Assembly: GCF_000743525.1 (NCBI RefSeq) | Contig: NZ_JQGK01000016.1 | Location: 21,257 to 85,256, forward strand | Source: Sulfurospirillum sp. SCADC | Lineage (GTDB): Bacteria; Campylobacterota; Campylobacteria; Campylobacterales; Sulfurospirillaceae | Reading direction: 5' to 3' | Length of the DNA stretch: 64,000 nucleotides | Shown: piece after piece, positions 18,655 through 27,980 of the stretch | How the letters are laid out: the number at the start of each line of letters is the position of its first letter | Position numbering within the stretch: position 1 is the stretch's first letter | Translations under genes and position numbers: made by a program | The notes under the pieces: model-generated | What the model was told of the DNA's origin: nothing | Databases searched by the model: none | Seen by the model: only the letters and a program-made list of their open reading frames with translations

Positions 18655-19098
18655 ATGGAAAAATACAACAGAGAAGAGTTTGAAGAAGTCATCGTTAACA
18701 TTGGCCGCGTAACAAAAGTTGTTAAAGGCGGTAGACGTTTTAGATTTACAGCACTCGTTGTTGTTGGAAATAAAAAAGGTCTTGTTGGCTTTGGTTTTGG
18801 TAAGGCTAAAGAGGTTCCTGATGCTATTAGAAAAGCAGTTGATGATGCGTTTAAAAACATTGTCAAAGTAAATATCAAAGGTTCAACCATCGCTCATGAT
18901 GTTGAAGTTAAATTTAATGCAAGTCGTATTATTCTTAAACCAGCAAGTGATGGTACCGGCGTAATCGCTGGTGGTGCAACGCGCCCCGTCGTTGAACTTG
19001 CAGGTATTAAAGATATTTTGACAAAGTCATTGGGTTCAAACAATGCTTCTAACGTGGTAAGAGCAACAATTAAAGCTCTTAGCATGATTAAAAGCTAA
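18655..19098 (+). CDS. rpsE: 30S ribosomal protein S5
   Basis: 147 residues with the double-stranded RNA-binding fold [22 protein letters not shown], and the C-terminal [26 protein letters not shown]. It acts in decoding fidelity. L30 (rpmD), which follows S5 in E. coli, is absent; rplO comes next, as usual in Campylobacterota. Confidence 0.98.
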   Translation: MEKYNREEFEEVIVNIGRVTKVVKGGRRFRFTALVVVGNKKGLVGFGFGKAKEVPDAIRKAVDDAFKNIVKVNIKGSTIAHDVEVKFNASRIILKPASDGTGVIAGGATRPVVELAGIKDILTKSLGSNNASNVVRATIKALSMIKS

Positions 19099-19117
19099 GT
19101 GAAGAGAAGGATTCAAA

Positions 19118-19522
19118 ATGGCATTAGATAATCTTACACCAGCAGAAAATTCTACTAAAAAGATCAAACGCGTAGGTCGTGGTCAAGGTAGTGGTATGGG
19201 TAAAACTGCAAGCCGTGGTAATAACGGTCAAAAATCTCGTACAGGTTACAAGCGTAAAAGAGGTTTTGAGGGTGGTCAACAACCCCTTCAAAGAAGATTA
19301 CCAAAAGTTGGTTTTACTTCTAAAATCGTGAAACCTTATATCATTAATGTTGATAAAATTAAAGCAGTTGCAGAACTAGCTGAAATTACCGTTGATGCGA
19401 TTAGAGCTGTACATAAAATTGGAAGTAGTGTTCTTAAAGTGAAATTGATTGGTGCAGGTGCAAAAGAGCTTTCTGCTAAGATCAAAGACGAAAACGTCAT
19501 TTTTACTGGAATGAGTAAATGA
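19118..19522 (+). CDS. rplO: 50S ribosomal protein L15
   Basis: 134 residues: the Gly/Lys/Arg-rich N-terminus (GRGQGSGMGKTASRGNNGQKSR) and the C-terminal LIGAGAKELSAKI fold of L15. The stop overlaps secY by 4 bases, coupling the last spc ribosomal gene to the translocon gene. Confidence 0.97.
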   Translation: MALDNLTPAENSTKKIKRVGRGQGSGMGKTASRGNNGQKSRTGYKRKRGFEGGQQPLQRRLPKVGFTSKIVKPYIINVDKIKAVAELAEITVDAIRAVHKIGSSVLKVKLIGAGAKELSAKIKDENVIFTGMSK

Positions 19523-20781
19523 GCCAAGATCTCACGAAGAAGATTTTAGTTACATTAGGCTTTATATTTGCATACAGGATACTGGCATACGTGCCAGTTC
19601 CTGGTGTCAATATAGCTGTAATTAAAGAGTTCTTCGACTCCAATAGCTCAAATGCCCTTGGAATGTTTAATATGTTCAGCGGTAATGCTGCACAACGTCT
19701 TAGTATTATATCGTTAGGTATTATGCCTTACATCACCGCGTCTATTATTATGGAACTTCTTGCAGCAACTTTCCCAACACTTGGTAAAATGAAAAAAGAA
19801 CGTGATGGTATGGTGAAATACATGCAGATCATTCGATATGCAACGATTGTTATTACGATTGTACAAGCCATTGGTGTTTCCGTTGGTCTTGGAGGGTTAA
19901 GTGGTCGTGCTGGCGAGAGTGCTATTATGATCGATATGACAACCTTTACAGCCATTGCGGCTGCGAGTATGCTTACGGGTACCATGTTACTCATGTGGAT
20001 TGGTGAGCAGATTACACAGCGTGGTATTGGTAATGGTATCAGTTTGATTATTTTTGCAGGTATCGTTTCAGGAATTCCGAGTGCGATTGGTGGAACCATT
20101 AACCTTGTCAATACGGGAGAGCTCAATTTCCTTGTTGTCATTGGTATTTTGGTGGTCATCTTAGCCACGGTTGGTTCTATTATTTATGTGGAGATGGGTG
20201 AGCGCCGTATTCCGATTTCCTATTCGCGAAAAGTCGTTCTTCAAAATCAACACAAACGTATTATGAACTATGTGCCTATTAAAATGAATCTGAGTGGTGT
20301 TATTCCTCCTATTTTTGCAAGTGCAATTTTGATGTTCCCATCAACGATTATGCAAGCAAGCACCAACCCGATTGTTCAATCTATTCATGATTTCCTCAAC
20401 CCAAACAGTTATGTCTTTAATGTACTGACATTTTTGTTCGTCATTTTCTTTGCCTATTTTTACGCATCGATTGTTTTTAATGCAAAAGATATTTCTGAAA
20501 ACCTTAAAAAACAGGGTGGCTTTATTCCCGGTGTTCGACCAGGAGAGAGTACCGCACTCTTTTTAAATGAAGTAGCAGGTAGATTAACTCTTTGGGGATC
20601 TATCTATTTAGGGCTTATCTCTACGCTTCCATGGGTTTTGGTAAAAGTGATGGGTGTACCATTCTACTTTGGTGGAACTGCAGTGTTGATTGTTGTTCAA
20701 GTGGCACTCGATACCATGCGTAAAATTGAAGCACAAATGTATATGAACAAATATGAAACACTTAGTGCGGTAGGTCTTTAA
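19519..20781 (+). CDS. secY: protein translocase subunit SecY
   Basis: 420 residues, ten transmembrane helices, with the FDSNSSNALGMFNMFSGNA plug region, the GERRIPISYSRKV cytoplasmic loop and GGFIPGVRPGEST. It forms the Sec protein-conducting channel with SecE and SecG. Within the ribosomal operon, as in most bacteria. Confidence 0.99.
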   Translation: MSQDLTKKILVTLGFIFAYRILAYVPVPGVNIAVIKEFFDSNSSNALGMFNMFSGNAAQRLSIISLGIMPYITASIIMELLAATFPTLGKMKKERDGMVKYMQIIRYATIVITIVQAIGVSVGLGGLSGRAGESAIMIDMTTFTAIAAASMLTGTMLLMWIGEQITQRGIGNGISLIIFAGIVSGIPSAIGGTINLVNTGELNFLVVIGILVVILATVGSIIYVEMGERRIPISYSRKVVLQNQHKRIMNYVPIKMNLSGVIPPIFASAILMFPSTIMQASTNPIVQSIHDFLNPNSYVFNVLTFLFVIFFAYFYASIVFNAKDISENLKKQGGFIPGVRPGESTALFLNEVAGRLTLWGSIYLGLISTLPWVLVKVMGVPFYFGGTAVLIVVQVALDTMRKIEAQMYMNKYETLSAVGL

Positions 20782-20785
20782 GGAG

Positions 20786-21544
20786 ATGGCAATTACGATT
20801 AAAAAAGCTCAGGAAATTGCAAAACTTTCTGTTGCGAATAAGATTGTTGCCAAAACGTTAGAGTATCTTACATGTAACATTCATCCAGGGCTTAGCTTAA
20901 AAGAGCTCAATGCCATGGGTGAGTCTTACATTCATAGCCTTGGTGCACGTCCTGCCTTTAAAGGACTCTATGGTTTTCCAGCCGGTGTGTGTACCTCTGT
21001 CAATGAAGTCATTATTCATGGCATCCCTACTGATTATCAACTTAAAGAGGGTGATATTGTAGGACTGGATATTGGTACAGAAGTTGATGGCTGGTATGGC
21101 GATTCTGCTGTAACCGTAGGGGTCGGAGCAATATCAAAAAGTGATGAGAGTTTGATTGCATGTGCCAAAGATGCTCTCTATTATGCCATTGATATTATTG
21201 AGCCAGAGATGCGCTTTAAAGAGCTAAGCCATGCGATTGAGCAATTTATTCTTCAAAAAGGGTATGTTCCTTTACATGGATTTTGTGGACATGGTATTGG
21301 TAGAAAACCGCACGAAGAGCCAGAAATTCCTAACTATTTAGAAGGGATTAACCCTAAAAGTGGTCCTAAAATCAAAAATGGTATGGTGTTTTGTATTGAG
21401 CCAATGATCTGCCATAAAGAGGGGACTCCAAAAATTTTGGCGGATAAATGGTCAGTTGTTTCTGCGGATGGGTTAAGAGGAAGCCACTATGAGCACACCG
21501 TTGCGGTCGTAGATGGCACAGTAGAAATTTTGTCTCTATCTTGA
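20786..21544 (+). CDS. map: methionine aminopeptidase
   Basis: 252 residues of the type I fold with the five metal ligands in [36 protein letters not shown] and FCIEPM contexts. It removes the initiator Met from nascent chains. The AAGGAG sequence touches the ATG, with no spacer, so translation probably depends on coupling to secY, which stops 5 bases earlier. It carries one iterated palindrome (20868). Confidence 0.98.
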   Translation: MAITIKKAQEIAKLSVANKIVAKTLEYLTCNIHPGLSLKELNAMGESYIHSLGARPAFKGLYGFPAGVCTSVNEVIIHGIPTDYQLKEGDIVGLDIGTEVDGWYGDSAVTVGVGAISKSDESLIACAKDALYYAIDIIEPEMRFKELSHAIEQFILQKGYVPLHGFCGHGIGRKPHEEPEIPNYLEGINPKSGPKIKNGMVFCIEPMICHKEGTPKILADKWSVVSADGLRGSHYEHTVAVVDGTVEILSLS

Positions 21545-21560
21545 GATTATAGGAGGTAAA

Positions 21561-21779
21561 ATGGCAAAAGATGACGTGATTGAAATAGATGGTAAAGTGA
21601 TAGAAGCACTTCCCAACGCAACCTTTAAAGTTGAAGTTCAAAATAGCCATGTGATTTTATGTCACATCGCCGGTAAAATGAGAATGCATTATATTAAAAT
21701 AATGCCGGGAGATACCGTAAAAGTAGAGTTAACTCCGTATAGTTTGGATAAAGGACGTATAACGTACAGATATAAGTAA
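21561..21779 (+). CDS. infA: translation initiation factor IF-1
   Basis: 72 residues, [25 protein letters not shown] start, an S1-type OB fold, and the GRITYRYK C-terminus. It binds the A site during initiation. Good AGGAGG ribosome binding site. Confidence 0.98.
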   Translation: MAKDDVIEIDGKVIEALPNATFKVEVQNSHVILCHIAGKMRMHYIKIMPGDTVKVELTPYSLDKGRITYRYK

Positions 21780-21798
21780 TTTATTAGCTTAAATTCTG

Positions 21799-21804
21799 TA
21801 TAAT
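21799..21804 (+). promoter_or_regulatory. -10 box of an internal promoter before rpmJ
   Basis: TATAAT preceded by TG (extended -10 like) in an AT-rich 163-base gap between infA and rpmJ. Probably a separate promoter for the alpha operon (rpmJ to rplQ). Confidence 0.6.
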
Positions 21805-21834
21805 TTATCCCTTTTGTAAAGCTGTGTGAAGAAT

Positions 21835-21865
21835 AATCGAAAAAGGAACCACTGTTTTTTCGATT
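21835..21865 (+). promoter_or_regulatory. leader hairpin upstream of rpmJ
   Basis: AATCGAAAAA (21835-21844) and TTTTTCGATT (21856-21865) form a perfect 10-bp stem with an 11-base loop holding GGAACCACTG. Further on, GTTCCAGTGG (21911-21920) resembles the loop complement, so an alternative pairing is possible. Position suggests ribosomal-protein feedback; the regulator is unknown. Confidence 0.55.
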
Positions 21866-21942
21866 GTTGGTTTGAGATACATCATCAAACCTGTGACAGT
21901 TTAACTCAAAGTTCCAGTGGAAAAAAAGTTCAGGAGTCACGA

Positions 21943-22056
21943 ATGAAAGTACGACCTTCTGTAAAGAAGATGTGCGATAAGTGCAAAGTGATCAAACGAA
22001 AAGGTATCGTTAGAGTCATTTGCGTAAATCCAAAACACAAACAGAGACAAGGATAA
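21943..22056 (+). CDS. rpmJ: 50S ribosomal protein L36
   Basis: 37 residues, [20 protein letters not shown], with the zinc ligands C..C...C...H of the classic L36 form. Start 21943 is fixed by homology and by AGGAG upstream; a longer frame from 21826 is not plausible. Confidence 0.97.
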   Translation: MKVRPSVKKMCDKCKVIKRKGIVRVICVNPKHKQRQG

Positions 22057-22058
22057 GC

Positions 22059-22427
22059 ATGGCAAGGATTGCAGGTGTAGACCTTCCAATGAAAAAGAGA
22101 GTAGAGTATGGTTTAACCTACATCTACGGTATAGGTTTGACAAGTTCTAGAGCTATTTTAACAGCAACTGGAATTTCGTTTGATAAAAGAGTTCATGAGC
22201 TAAGTGAAGATGAAGTTGCTGCGATTCGTAAAGAGATCCAAGCAGACTTTCAAGTAGAGGGTGATCTTCGTAAAAAAGTGGCTATGGATATTAAAGCTTT
22301 GATGGATATGGGAAGCTATAGAGGTCTTAGACATAGACGTGGCTTGCCAGTTCGTGGACAAAAAACAAAAACGAATGCGCGTACCCGAAAAGGTAAAAAA
22401 CGTACCGTTGGCGCTAAAGCTAAATAA
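22059..22427 (+). CDS. rpsM: 30S ribosomal protein S13
   Basis: 122 residues starting [26 protein letters not shown], with the C-terminal [19 protein letters not shown] that reaches the P-site tRNA. The 22059 start is preferred over the in-frame ATG at 22020 inside rpmJ. Confidence 0.98.
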   Translation: MARIAGVDLPMKKRVEYGLTYIYGIGLTSSRAILTATGISFDKRVHELSEDEVAAIRKEIQADFQVEGDLRKKVAMDIKALMDMGSYRGLRHRRGLPVRGQKTKTNARTRKGKKRTVGAKAK

Positions 22428-22448
22428 CGAAGTCTCAAAGGGAAACAG

Positions 22449-22841
22449 ATGGCAAAAAGAAAAGTAGTACGTAAAAAAGTTGTTAAGAAAAATATTGCTA
22501 AAGGTATCATTTATATCTCTGCAACATTTAATAACACTGTCGTAACTGTAACTGATGAGATGGGAAATGTTATTGCGTGGAGCAGTGCAGGAAGTTTGGG
22601 CTTTAAAGGTAGTAAAAAATCTACTCCTTATGCAGCACAACAAGCCGTCGAAGATGCACTCACTAAAGCAAAAGAGCATGGTCTCAAAGAAATCGGTATC
22701 AAAGTTCAAGGCCCGGGCAGTGGTCGCGAGACAGCGGTAAAAAGTGCTGGTACAACAGAAGGTATTAAAGTGTCTTTCCTAAAAGATATTACACCTCTTC
22801 CACACAATGGCTGTAGACCTCCAAAAAGAAGAAGAGTTTAA
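22449..22841 (+). CDS. rpsK: 30S ribosomal protein S11
   Basis: 130 residues with [20 protein letters not shown] and the C-terminal [18 protein letters not shown], the S11 signature. It lies in the platform of the small subunit. A 76-base gap with a small TTCTAA/TTAGAA hairpin follows. Confidence 0.98.
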   Translation: MAKRKVVRKKVVKKNIAKGIIYISATFNNTVVTVTDEMGNVIAWSSAGSLGFKGSKKSTPYAAQQAVEDALTKAKEHGLKEIGIKVQGPGSGRETAVKSAGTTEGIKVSFLKDITPLPHNGCRPPKRRRV

Positions 22842-22917
22842 TTCTAATCTTTAGAATAGAATGTCTTTAAGAGAAACAAAATAATTTTTTCGTTTATGCA
22901 ATAGATTAGGAGAAAAA

Positions 22918-23544
22918 ATGGCAAGATATAGAGGACCAGTCGAGAAGCTCGAGAGAAGACTTGGTGTCAGCTTAGCCCTTAAAGGTGAGCGCAGACTTGC
23001 TGGTAAAAGTGCGTTAGATAAGCGACCATATGCACCAGGTCAACACGGACAAAGAAGATCAAAAATTAGCGAGTATGGACTCCAATTAAGAGAGAAACAA
23101 AAAGCTAAATTTATGTATGGAGTTTCTGAAAAACAATTCAGACGTATATTTGACGAAGCAGCTCGTAAAGAGGGAAACACAGGTATTAACCTTGTTCTCC
23201 TTATCGAAAGAAGACTTGATAATGTTGTTTACCGTATGGGATTTGCAACAACAAGACGCTTTGCACGTCAATTAGTTACCCATGGACACATTTTAGTGAA
23301 TGGCAGCAGAGTTGACATTCCTTCGTATGTTGTACGTGCAGGTGATAAAGTAGAGGTTTGTGAAAAATCTAAAAATAACCCACAAGTTAAAAGAGCGCTT
23401 GAATTAACACAACAAACGGGCATTGCCCCATGGGTTGATGTTGAGAGAGAAAAAGCAATGGGTATTTTTACACGCATCCCTGAGAGAGAAGAAGTAGTGA
23501 TTCCGGTTGAAGAAAGATTAATCGTTGAGCTATACTCTAAATAA
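22918..23544 (+). CDS. rpsD: 30S ribosomal protein S4
   Basis: 208 residues: [17 protein letters not shown] start, [13 protein letters not shown], and the S4 domain [32 protein letters not shown]. No zinc cysteines are present in the N-terminus. A primary 16S binder and a translational repressor of the alpha operon in E. coli. Confidence 0.98.
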   Translation: MARYRGPVEKLERRLGVSLALKGERRLAGKSALDKRPYAPGQHGQRRSKISEYGLQLREKQKAKFMYGVSEKQFRRIFDEAARKEGNTGINLVLLIERRLDNVVYRMGFATTRRFARQLVTHGHILVNGSRVDIPSYVVRAGDKVEVCEKSKNNPQVKRALELTQQTGIAPWVDVEREKAMGIFTRIPEREEVVIPVEERLIVELYSK

Positions 23545-23559
23545 TAAAGTAGGTAGTAT

Positions 23560-24573
23560 ATGAAAAAAATCAATACATCAGCTTACATGCCAACTGAAAT
23601 TGAGGTAGAAAATATTGCGGCAAACAAGGTTCAAATTAGTGCATACCCATTTGAATCTGGTTTTGCAGTAACCTTGGCACATCCTTTACGTAGATTGCTT
23701 TTAAGCAGTACTGTAGGATCTGCCCCAACGGCTGTAAAGATTGAAGGCGTAACCCATGAATTTGATAGCATGCGCGGTATGCTTGAAGATGTTGCTCTTT
23801 TCATCATTAACCTTAAAAATATTCGTTTTAAAATCAAAGGTGATGAAAAACGTGTAGAGGTTAACTACTCATTTACTGGACCAAAAGAGATTAAGGGAAG
23901 CGATTTAGCGAATGCTCACATTGAGATTGTTACACCAGATGCTTATTTGGCAACGATCAATGAAGATGCAGAGTTTAACTTCTCTTTAATCCTTGAAAAA
24001 GGAATCGGCTATGTTCCAAGTGAGAACATTAGAGGATTGGTTGGAGAAGATTATATTGCACTCGATGCTTTCTTTACACCTGTAAAAAGAGCTGTGTACG
24101 ATATTGAGAATGTTTTGGTTGAGGACAATCCTAACTATGAGAAAATTGTTTTCACAATTGAAACAGATGGACTTGTTTCTCCAATCGAAGCTTTTAAAAA
24201 TTCACTGGAAGCAATGTATTCACAAATGTCCGTTTTTAATGGCATTTTGGATATTGCAGTGGCTCCAAAAAGTGAGAGCTCTAATGAGAACGTGGAGCTT
24301 GGTAAGCTATTACAGAGTATTGAAGAGTTAAATCTAAGTGCTCGTAGCTTCAACTGTTTAGACAGAGCTGAGGTTAAATTTATTGGCGAGCTTGCTTTGA
24401 TGAGCGAGTTAGAACTCAAAAACCTCAAAAATCTAGGCAAGAAATCGTTAGAAGAGATCAGACAAGTTATGGAAGAGAGTGGTTATCCGGTTGGATATAA
24501 TTTCTCTGACGAGACGGCAAGTTTGCTCAAGAAAAAAATTGAAGATTTAAAATCTGAAGCCAACGAGGGTTAA
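23560..24573 (+). CDS. rpoA: DNA-directed RNA polymerase subunit alpha
   Basis: 337 residues. The N-terminal dimerisation domain has [16 protein letters not shown]. The C-terminal DNA-binding domain has [41 protein letters not shown], contacting UP elements and activators. Normal length and position. Confidence 0.99.
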   Translation: MKKINTSAYMPTEIEVENIAANKVQISAYPFESGFAVTLAHPLRRLLLSSTVGSAPTAVKIEGVTHEFDSMRGMLEDVALFIINLKNIRFKIKGDEKRVEVNYSFTGPKEIKGSDLANAHIEIVTPDAYLATINEDAEFNFSLILEKGIGYVPSENIRGLVGEDYIALDAFFTPVKRAVYDIENVLVEDNPNYEKIVFTIETDGLVSPIEAFKNSLEAMYSQMSVFNGILDIAVAPKSESSNENVELGKLLQSIEELNLSARSFNCLDRAEVKFIGELALMSELELKNLKNLGKKSLEEIRQVMEESGYPVGYNFSDETASLLKKKIEDLKSEANEG

Positions 24574-24576
24574 TTT

Positions 24577-24927
24577 ATGAGACATAAGCACGGATACAGA
24601 AAGCTTGGTCGTACTTCATCACACAGAGCGGCGTTGTTGAAGAACTTGGCTATAGCTGTCATTAAATATGAGAAAATCGAGACAACAGTTCCTAAAGCAA
24701 AAGAGCTTAGAGGATTTGTTGAAAAATTGATTACGCAAGCTGGAGTTGGTGGCGATCATGCTCACAAAACTGTTTTTGCTGCACTTCAAGATAAAGAGTG
24801 TACTAAAAAATTGGTTAATGAGATCGCACCTAAATATGTTGAGAGAAATGGTGGTTACACCCGTATTATAAAAACACGTATCAGAAAAGGCGATGCAGCG
24901 CCTATGGCGTTTTTAGAGCTCGTCTAA
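24577..24927 (+). CDS. rplQ: 50S ribosomal protein L17
   Basis: 116 residues: [24 protein letters not shown] start and the [25 protein letters not shown] end. Last gene of the cluster, 3 bases after rpoA, followed by a strong hairpin. Confidence 0.98.
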   Translation: MRHKHGYRKLGRTSSHRAALLKNLAIAVIKYEKIETTVPKAKELRGFVEKLITQAGVGGDHAHKTVFAALQDKECTKKLVNEIAPKYVERNGGYTRIIKTRIRKGDAAPMAFLELV

Positions 24928-24942
24928 ATCTCACTTTTTTGC

Positions 24943-24965
24943 CTTGGGAGCGGCTTGCTCCCAAG
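24943..24965 (+). terminator. terminator of the S10-spc-alpha cluster
   Basis: Perfect 9-bp stem CTTGGGAGC / GCTCCCAAG with a 5-base loop, starting 16 bases after the rplQ stop. The T-run (TTTTTTT) follows 13 bases later rather than directly. Confidence 0.75.
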
Positions 24966-25075
24966 CAATACTTCGTTAAATTTTTTTACCCTAAACACTT
25001 CTTCCCCCACTAAAAATTAAGTCACTTTTAACTCAAACTATTGTTAAATTAGATACTTTTGCTATAGGAGAATCT

Positions 25076-25357
25076 ATGATACCATTTAGTGACGAAGAGT
25101 TGCTTCCCGTTGTCGAAAAATCACTTGAAAAAATTAAGCCGATGCTTGCATTAGACGGCGGTGGACTGACATTATTAGGTATTAAAAGCGGACGTGTTTT
25201 TGTTCAACTTCAAGGTGCCTGCCAAGGGTGTGCATCCAGTGGACAAACACTCAAATACGGCGTAGAGCGCCAATTAAGAATTGATATTCATCCCGAACTT
25301 GAAGTTGTCAATATTTTACCTGGGATGGAACATGAGTTTGAAGCAATTGGAGAGTAA
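25076..25357 (+). CDS. NFU-type iron-sulfur carrier protein
   Basis: 93 residues forming a stand-alone NifU C-terminal domain: LALDGGGLTLLGI and the cluster-binding CQGC in GACQGCASSGQTLKYGVERQL. Such proteins bind a [4Fe-4S] cluster across a dimer and deliver it to apoproteins. The stop overlaps the following TPR gene start by one base. Confidence 0.93.
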   Translation: MIPFSDEELLPVVEKSLEKIKPMLALDGGGLTLLGIKSGRVFVQLQGACQGCASSGQTLKYGVERQLRIDIHPELEVVNILPGMEHEFEAIGE

Positions 25358-25920
25358 TGAACGCTTATATTACCAAAGGGATTGAAAAATTTTACGCCAA
25401 AAATTTCCAAGAGGCAATGCTTCAGTTTGCATTAGCGCTGAGTGTTGATCCCAAATCAAAAGAAGCTCGTATTGGGGCTATTTTATGCGATATGGCAATG
25501 CACAATGAAGAGCAAGCCATGGCGCTTTTTGAGTATTATATCTTAACCAAAGAAAATGGTGCGGAAGATTGTGAAGAGGTGATGGAAGAGATCATTAACT
25601 CCGTGGAAGAACACAGTGAAAAAATAGCGCATTTGTTTAAAGAGAGTGATTTTGAAGCGCGTATTAATGCCGAAAACGGCATCAAATATGAAGATTTTAT
25701 GACACTGATTGAAGCGCGTGGTAGCTTTAAAGAGGCATTTGAGGACATTATGTTCTCCACCAAAGTTATTATCTCAAAAAAAGAAGATTTTGTTGATTTT
25801 TTAGCCAGATTGATTGAAAATGGTTTTATCGAGATGTCCTTGAATTATCTTGAGAGTGCCGTCACACTTTTCCCAAACGATGAGCAGCTTTTATCGCTGA
25901 TTAAAAAAGCACAAAAATAG
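25357..25920 (+). CDS. TPR-containing protein, function unknown
   Basis: 187 residues, all helical and acidic, with a TPR-like repeat at the N-terminus (IEKFYAKNFQEAMLQFALALSVDPKSKEAR) and another at the C-terminus (LNYLESAVTLFPNDEQL). No signal peptide. It sits between the NFU gene and murE in one operon; family members occur at this position in relatives. Function not known. Confidence 0.75.
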   Translation: MNAYITKGIEKFYAKNFQEAMLQFALALSVDPKSKEARIGAILCDMAMHNEEQAMALFEYYILTKENGAEDCEEVMEEIINSVEEHSEKIAHLFKESDFEARINAENGIKYEDFMTLIEARGSFKEAFEDIMFSTKVIISKKEDFVDFLARLIENGFIEMSLNYLESAVTLFPNDEQLLSLIKKAQK

Positions 25921-25929
25921 AGAATCATC

Positions 25930-27243
25930 TTGAAAATAGAACTTCCAAATCATAATACATTTTTACATGTAACCGACAATTCAAACGAATGTGATGCCTC
26001 AAGCATCTTTGTTTTAACCAAACTGAACGCGATGTATGAGCAAAGTGCGCGTGATCATGGCTGCACTCACATCATCTCGCCCAAAGCGTGCTTGGATCTG
26101 CTTGGTATCCGTGATGCGATTAAAATCATTGGCATTACGGGTACGAATGGTAAAACAACCACAGCGGCTGCTATCTACTCGATCTTGCTGGATCTTGGCA
26201 AAAAAGTGGGTTTGCAAGGAACACGAGGGTGTTTTATCAACGATCATCGCATCGAAGAGAAAAGCCTTACCACACCGCCCATTTTACAGACGATTCATAA
26301 CCTCAAACTCGCCGTAGACGCAGGCTGTGAGTATTTTGTGATGGAAGTGAGCTCGCATGCCATTGTGCAAAACCGCATCGATGGGCTTCCTTTTGCTTTG
26401 AAAATTTTGACCAATGTGACGCAAGATCATCTCGATTTTCATAAAACGATTGATGAATATATCGCCGTTAAGAGTCGTTTTTTTGACGATGAGAGTGTCA
26501 AGTTGATCAACAAAGATGAGAGTAAAATCCGTTTTAACCGTACCAATGCAATGACTTATGGCATTGAACATCCTGCAACCTATAAAATTTTGGCGTATTC
26601 GCTCAAAGAGGGCATCAGCGCGGCGGTTGCCAAGATTGATAAAGTGTATGAGTTTGAATCCCCTTTGCATGGCTTTTTTAATCTCTACAATATTCTTGCT
26701 GCGATCAGTGCGGTGGATATGCTAGGGGTTGCTTCTATGGAGGCGATTTGTGAAGCGGTAGAACACTTTGGTGGCGTGGAAGGTCGTATGGAGGTGGTGA
26801 GTCACGATCCTTTAGTGATCGTTGATTTTGCCCATACTCCCGATGGCATGGAGAAGGTGCTTGATAGTATGAAAGAGCGCGACCTTGTCGTGGTTTTTGG
26901 AGCAGGAGGCGATAGAGATCGCACGAAACGCCCAAAAATGGGAGCCATGGCACAGCGTTATGCTAAAAAAATTGTCGTGACCAGCGATAACCCACGCTCC
27001 GAAGATCCCCACAGTATTATCGCTGAAATTTTGACGGGAATGAGTCCTAGTGAATCTTTACATGTAGAAGTCGATCGCCACAAAGCGATTGAAAAAGCAT
27101 TGAGGATGCAAGCTTCTGATGAAGTGCTTCTGATCCTTGGAAAAGGGGATGAAACCTACCAAGAGATCCAAGGTAAAAAATATCCTTTTGATGATCGCAG
27201 CGTTGTTCGAGAGCTCATCGCTCAATGGGCTAAGCAAAAATAG
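25930..27243 (+). CDS. murE: UDP-MurNAc-tripeptide synthetase
   Basis: 437 residues with the Mur ligase ATP site GITGTNGKTTTAAAIYSIL (about 70-88), EVSSHAI, and the substrate-specificity motif SDNPRSEDP (DNPR type), which indicates meso-diaminopimelate addition. The start is TTG at 25930. Two copies or near-copies of the iterated palindrome (25963, 27058) encode LHV. Confidence 0.97.
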   Translation: MKIELPNHNTFLHVTDNSNECDASSIFVLTKLNAMYEQSARDHGCTHIISPKACLDLLGIRDAIKIIGITGTNGKTTTAAAIYSILLDLGKKVGLQGTRGCFINDHRIEEKSLTTPPILQTIHNLKLAVDAGCEYFVMEVSSHAIVQNRIDGLPFALKILTNVTQDHLDFHKTIDEYIAVKSRFFDDESVKLINKDESKIRFNRTNAMTYGIEHPATYKILAYSLKEGISAAVAKIDKVYEFESPLHGFFNLYNILAAISAVDMLGVASMEAICEAVEHFGGVEGRMEVVSHDPLVIVDFAHTPDGMEKVLDSMKERDLVVVFGAGGDRDRTKRPKMGAMAQRYAKKIVVTSDNPRSEDPHSIIAEILTGMSPSESLHVEVDRHKAIEKALRMQASDEVLLILGKGDETYQEIQGKKYPFDDRSVVRELIAQWAKQK

Positions 27244-27287
27244 GGTAAAATAAACAAATTTCTTAATCCAGAAGAGGTACAAAAGCG

Positions 27288-27653
27288 ATGACGCTTGAGA
27301 TGCTATACAGCAAAATTCACAGAGCCACGGTTACAGATGCAAATTTGAACTATGTCGGCTCGATTACAATTGATAAAGAGTTAATAGAGGCTTCCAACCT
27401 TCATGTAGGGCAAAAAGTTGAAGTCGTAAACATTAATAATGGTGAGCGCTTTACCACCTATGTGATTGAGGGAAAAGCAGGCGGAAAAGATATTTGCCTC
27501 AATGGGGCAGCGGCTCGCAAAGCCCATATTGGTGATAAAATCATCATCATCGCCTACGCGCATATGAGTGAAGAGGAGCTTAAAACTTTTAAGCCGACGG
27601 TTGCTTTGGTGGATGAATATAATACGTTAGTCGAAGTAAGAGATTACATCTGA
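27288..27653 (+). CDS. panD: aspartate 1-decarboxylase
   Basis: 121 residues with the self-processing site YVGSITID: cleavage between Gly24 and Ser25 yields the pyruvoyl cofactor. It makes beta-alanine for pantothenate and CoA. The stop overlaps ybaB by one base. Confidence 0.98.
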   Translation: MTLEMLYSKIHRATVTDANLNYVGSITIDKELIEASNLHVGQKVEVVNINNGERFTTYVIEGKAGGKDICLNGAAARKAHIGDKIIIIAYAHMSEEELKTFKPTVALVDEYNTLVEVRDYI

Positions 27654-27970
27654 TGTTTGAAAATTTTGATCTTTCCAAAGTAGGCGCGATGCTTGAAGAG
27701 GCGCAAAAGCAAGCTCAAAAAATGCACGAAGATGCAAGCAATAAGCAATTTACCGCTAAAAGTGGCGGTGGCATGGTGAGTGTGAGCATGAATGGTAACG
27801 GTGAAGTCATTGATATAACGCTCGATGATTCACTGCTTGGGGATAAAGAGTCATTGCAGATTTTACTGATCAGTGCGATGAACGATGTCTCCAAAATGGT
27901 AGAAGAGAATAAAAAACTAGCGACGACTCAGATGCTCTCTGGCATTGGGGGATTTGGCGCGAACACTTAA
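27653..27970 (+). CDS. YbaB/EbfC nucleoid-associated protein
   Basis: 105 residues with the YbaB pattern AQKQAQKMHEDASN, GGGMVSVSMNGNGEVIDITLD and MVEENKKLA. Members form dimers that bind DNA. Cotranscribed with panD. Confidence 0.93.
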   Translation: MFENFDLSKVGAMLEEAQKQAQKMHEDASNKQFTAKSGGGMVSVSMNGNGEVIDITLDDSLLGDKESLQILLISAMNDVSKMVEENKKLATTQMLSGIGGFGANT

Positions 27971-27980
27971 GGAGTAGTAT

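Noticed and set aside
22842..22917. terminator between rpsK and rpsD
   Set aside because: Only a 6-bp A/T stem without a T-tract; rpsD clearly belongs to the same operon.
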